A DNA stretch of 64,000 nt from Paracoccus laeviglucosivorans (GTDB lineage: Bacteria > Pseudomonadota > Alphaproteobacteria > Rhodobacterales > Rhodobacteraceae). The translations under genes and the position numbers were made by a program. Shown here piece after piece: positions 62,175 to 64,000 of the stretch (position 1 is the stretch's first letter; each line of letters begins with the position of its first letter). The stretch spans positions 1-64,000 of the forward strand of contig NZ_FXTK01000007.1 in NCBI RefSeq assembly GCF_900182695.1, written 5' to 3'. The notes under the pieces are model-generated. The model worked only from the letters and a program-made list of their open reading frames with translations. It made no database searches and was not told the DNA's origin.

Positions 62175-64000
62175 ATGGCCTTCGACGAAACCTTGGTTTC
62201 CGATACTGACATCGCGATTGTGGGCATGGCAGCGCAGCTGCCGGGGGCGGCGAACGTTGCCCAGTATTGGGATAATCTGTGCCGCGGAATCGAATCGATC
62301 CAGCGTGTGCCGCAAGCCGATCTGATCGCCCGAGGCGAAGCCCGCGCCCGGCTTTCCGACCCGAATTACGTGCCCTCGGCTGCCATTCTGGACCAGTTCG
62401 ACGAATTCGACGCCGAGTTCTTTGGCCTGTCGCCGAAAGAGGCGGCGATCATGGACCCGCAGCACCGCAAGTTTCTGGAAACCTGCTGGCACGCGCTGGA
62501 AGATGCGGCCCACACGCCCGAAGGTTTCGACCGTCCGATCGGGGTCTGGGCGGGCTGCGGCATGGGCAGCTATTTCTACTGGAACGTGTGTTCCAACCGC
62601 GATCTGGTCGATGGCGTCGGGCATTTCCTGCTGCGCCATACCGGCAATGACAAGGACTTCCTGTCCACGCGCGTCAGCCACGTCTTTGACCTGACCGGGC
62701 CGTCGATCAACGTCCAGACCGCCTGTTCCACGTCCTTGGTGGCGATCCACATGGCCAGCCAGTCGCTGCTGTCGGGCGAAGTGGACATGGCCCTTGCCGG
62801 TGGCGTCACGATCGAGATGCCGCATGGGCTGGGCTATCTTTACAAAGAAAATGAGATTCTGTCGCCCGACGGCCATTGCCACGCCTTTGACCACCGCGCG
62901 CAGGGCACGGTCTTCGGCAGCGGCGCCGCTGTCGTGGTGCTGCGTCGGCTGAAGGATGCGATTGCGGATGGCGACCATATCTGGGCCGTTATCAAAGGCA
63001 GCGCGCTGAACAATGACGGCGCGGCCAAAGCGGGCTATCTGGCCCCCAGCGTCGAAGGTCAGGCGCAAGCGATTTCCGAGGCGCTGGTGATGTCGGGCGT
63101 GACGTCCGACAGCATCGGCTATGTCGAATGCCATGGCACCGGGACCGCGCTTGGCGACCCGATCGAGGTTGCCGCGCTGAATCAGGCTTATGCGCGGGTC
63201 ACGGACGGGACGCGGCAGGGGCCGTGTCACATCGGCTCGGTCAAGACGAATATCGGGCATCTGGACACGGCGGCGGGCAGCGCGGGGCTGATCAAATCGG
63301 CGCTGGCGGTGCATCATGGCCGCATCCCGGCCAGCCTTGGGTTCGAAAAGCCGAACCCTGCGATTGATTTCGACGGCGGGCCGTTCCGCGTGAACGCCGC
63401 GCTGGGCGACTGGCCGATTGCAGGGCCGCGCCGGGCGGGTGTGAACTCGCTGGGTGTGGGCGGCACCAACGCCCATGCCATTCTGGAACAGCCGCCGCAG
63501 GTTCCGGGCAGCGAGGAATCGGATTGGCCATTCCACATCATCGCCGTGTCGGGCCGCAGCAAATCGGCGCTGGACGCCAACAGCGCGGCGCTGGCCGCGT
63601 GGCTGAACGCCAATCCCAGCGTCGATCTGGCCGACTTGTCCTTTACCCTGACGCAGGGCCGCAGGCAGTTCGATCGCCGCCGTGTGCTGATTGCCCGTGA
63701 CGCGGCCGAGGCGGCGGCGCTTCTGGCCGAACCGGACACGCGGCTGGTCTTTGACCATCAACTGGTCGCGGATGGGGCCGAACCGGTCTTCATGCTGCCC
63801 GGTGGCGGCGCGCAATATGCCGGCATGGCGCGCGGGCTGTATGAGACCGAGCCGGTCTTCCGCGAATGGATGGATCGCGGCCTTGACCATATGGCACAGG
63901 CGCATGGCGCCGATCTGCGTTCGCTGTGGCTGCCCGAACCGGGCGAGGAGGCCGAGGCCGACAAGCGGTTGCTGCAACCCTCGCTGCAATTGCCGCTGCT
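62175..64000 (+). CDS. type I polyketide synthase, KS and start of AT domain (partial)
   Basis: At least 608 residues are present and the frame is open at the right edge. The ketosynthase starts DIAIVGMAAQLPGAANVAQY and has the active-site Cys184 in VQTACSTSLVAIH, His320 in VECHGTGTALGDPIEV and His362 in KTNIGHLDTAAGSAG, so it looks catalytically complete. An acyltransferase begins at about residue 540 with PGGGAQYAGMARGLYETEPV; its serine motif lies outside the window. There is no loading module before the KS, since it begins within the first 15 residues. AAAGGGG precedes ATG 62175. Its neighbours suggest a polyketide part of a surface glycolipid or a secreted metabolite. Confidence 0.93.
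   Translation, partial: MAFDETLVSDTDIAIVGMAAQLPGAANVAQYWDNLCRGIESIQRVPQADLIARGEARARLSDPNYVPSAAILDQFDEFDAEFFGLSPKEAAIMDPQHRKFLETCWHALEDAAHTPEGFDRPIGVWAGCGMGSYFYWNVCSNRDLVDGVGHFLLRHTGNDKDFLSTRVSHVFDLTGPSINVQTACSTSLVAIHMASQSLLSGEVDMALAGGVTIEMPHGLGYLYKENEILSPDGHCHAFDHRAQGTVFGSGAAVVVLRRLKDAIADGDHIWAVIKGSALNNDGAAKAGYLAPSVEGQAQAISEALVMSGVTSDSIGYVECHGTGTALGDPIEVAALNQAYARVTDGTRQGPCHIGSVKTNIGHLDTAAGSAGLIKSALAVHHGRIPASLGFEKPNPAIDFDGGPFRVNAALGDWPIAGPRRAGVNSLGVGGTNAHAILEQPPQVPGSEESDWPFHIIAVSGRSKSALDANSAALAAWLNANPSVDLADLSFTLTQGRRQFDRRRVLIARDAAEAAALLAEPDTRLVFDHQLVADGAEPVFMLPGGGAQYAGMARGLYETEPVFREWMDRGLDHMAQAHGADLRSLWLPEPGEEAEADKRLLQPSLQLPL

Noticed and set aside
62070..63989. Minus-strand frame of 639 codons opposite the PKS
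   Set aside because: The plus strand has an unbroken ketosynthase with all three catalytic residues; the reverse frame is a shadow.
1..64000. tRNA, rRNA or other known structural RNA genes
   Set aside because: I looked for them in the gaps between genes and recognised none by eye. A covariance-model scan would be decisive.

Overview
The window is GC-rich alphaproteobacterial chromosome. Ribosomal protein and RNA polymerase genes, a Mcl1-type malyl-CoA lyase of the ethylmalonyl-CoA pathway, a phosphatidylcholine synthase, an ATP12 chaperone, an Aap/Bzt amino-acid transporter and a LuxR/LuxI pair directly behind rplQ together point to the Rhodobacterales and most likely to a Paracoccus-like organism. 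The assignment is inferred from gene content and remembered family sequences, not from a search.

Layout. 1-1116: the right end of an IS3-family element abuts a 3' remnant of a GSCFA-domain gene. 1224-6485: rplO-secY-adk-rpsM-rpsK-rpoA-rplQ, the end of the spc operon joined to the alpha operon. 6833-8104: luxR and luxI. 8158-12272: rarA-crcB-rluC-HAD phosphatase-ATP12 chaperone, each joined to the next by a 4-base ATGA overlap. 12432-17050: a four-gene amino-acid ABC importer. 17116-20020: an acidic membrane-anchored RTX-like protein, a D-amino-acid transaminase and malyl-CoA lyase. 20507-25575 (minus strand): an oligopeptide-type ABC importer without a binding protein, and an MFS exporter with a fused soluble domain. 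25825-30109: DadA, a GlsB-like membrane protein, an L,D-transpeptidase, a Lys/Ala-rich coiled-coil protein and a lytic transglycosylase. 30161-36391: an oligopeptide-type binding protein, phosphatidylcholine synthase and the serine genes serB / serC-serA. 36455-38154: a PPP-type phosphatase, CreA and HspQ.

38451-46382 is the first accessory block: a small exported protein, a serralysin-like RTX metalloprotease, then a compact row of circularly permuted ATP-grasp, alpha-E protein, transglutaminase and Anbu proteasome-like peptidase, followed by a GT61-like glycosyltransferase. The ATP-grasp/alpha-E/transglutaminase/Anbu set is a recurring but poorly understood peptide-bond-making and -breaking cassette. 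46386-53951 holds mutS, an unusual exported hydratase-fold protein and a complete ABC importer of the polyamine/iron type. 54081-64000 is the second accessory block: two tandem RTX proteins with C-terminal Hint domains, a family-4-type glycosyltransferase, a WecG/TagA-type glycosyltransferase, a polymerase/ligase-like membrane protein and the start of a type I polyketide synthase that leaves the window. This looks like a cell-surface or exported product locus.

The genes I would examine first are the Anbu cassette with its neighbouring secreted protease, and the Hint-RTX / glycosyltransferase / PKS locus. No tRNA, rRNA, CRISPR array or type I secretion genes were found, although three RTX proteins without Sec signals need such a secretion system.
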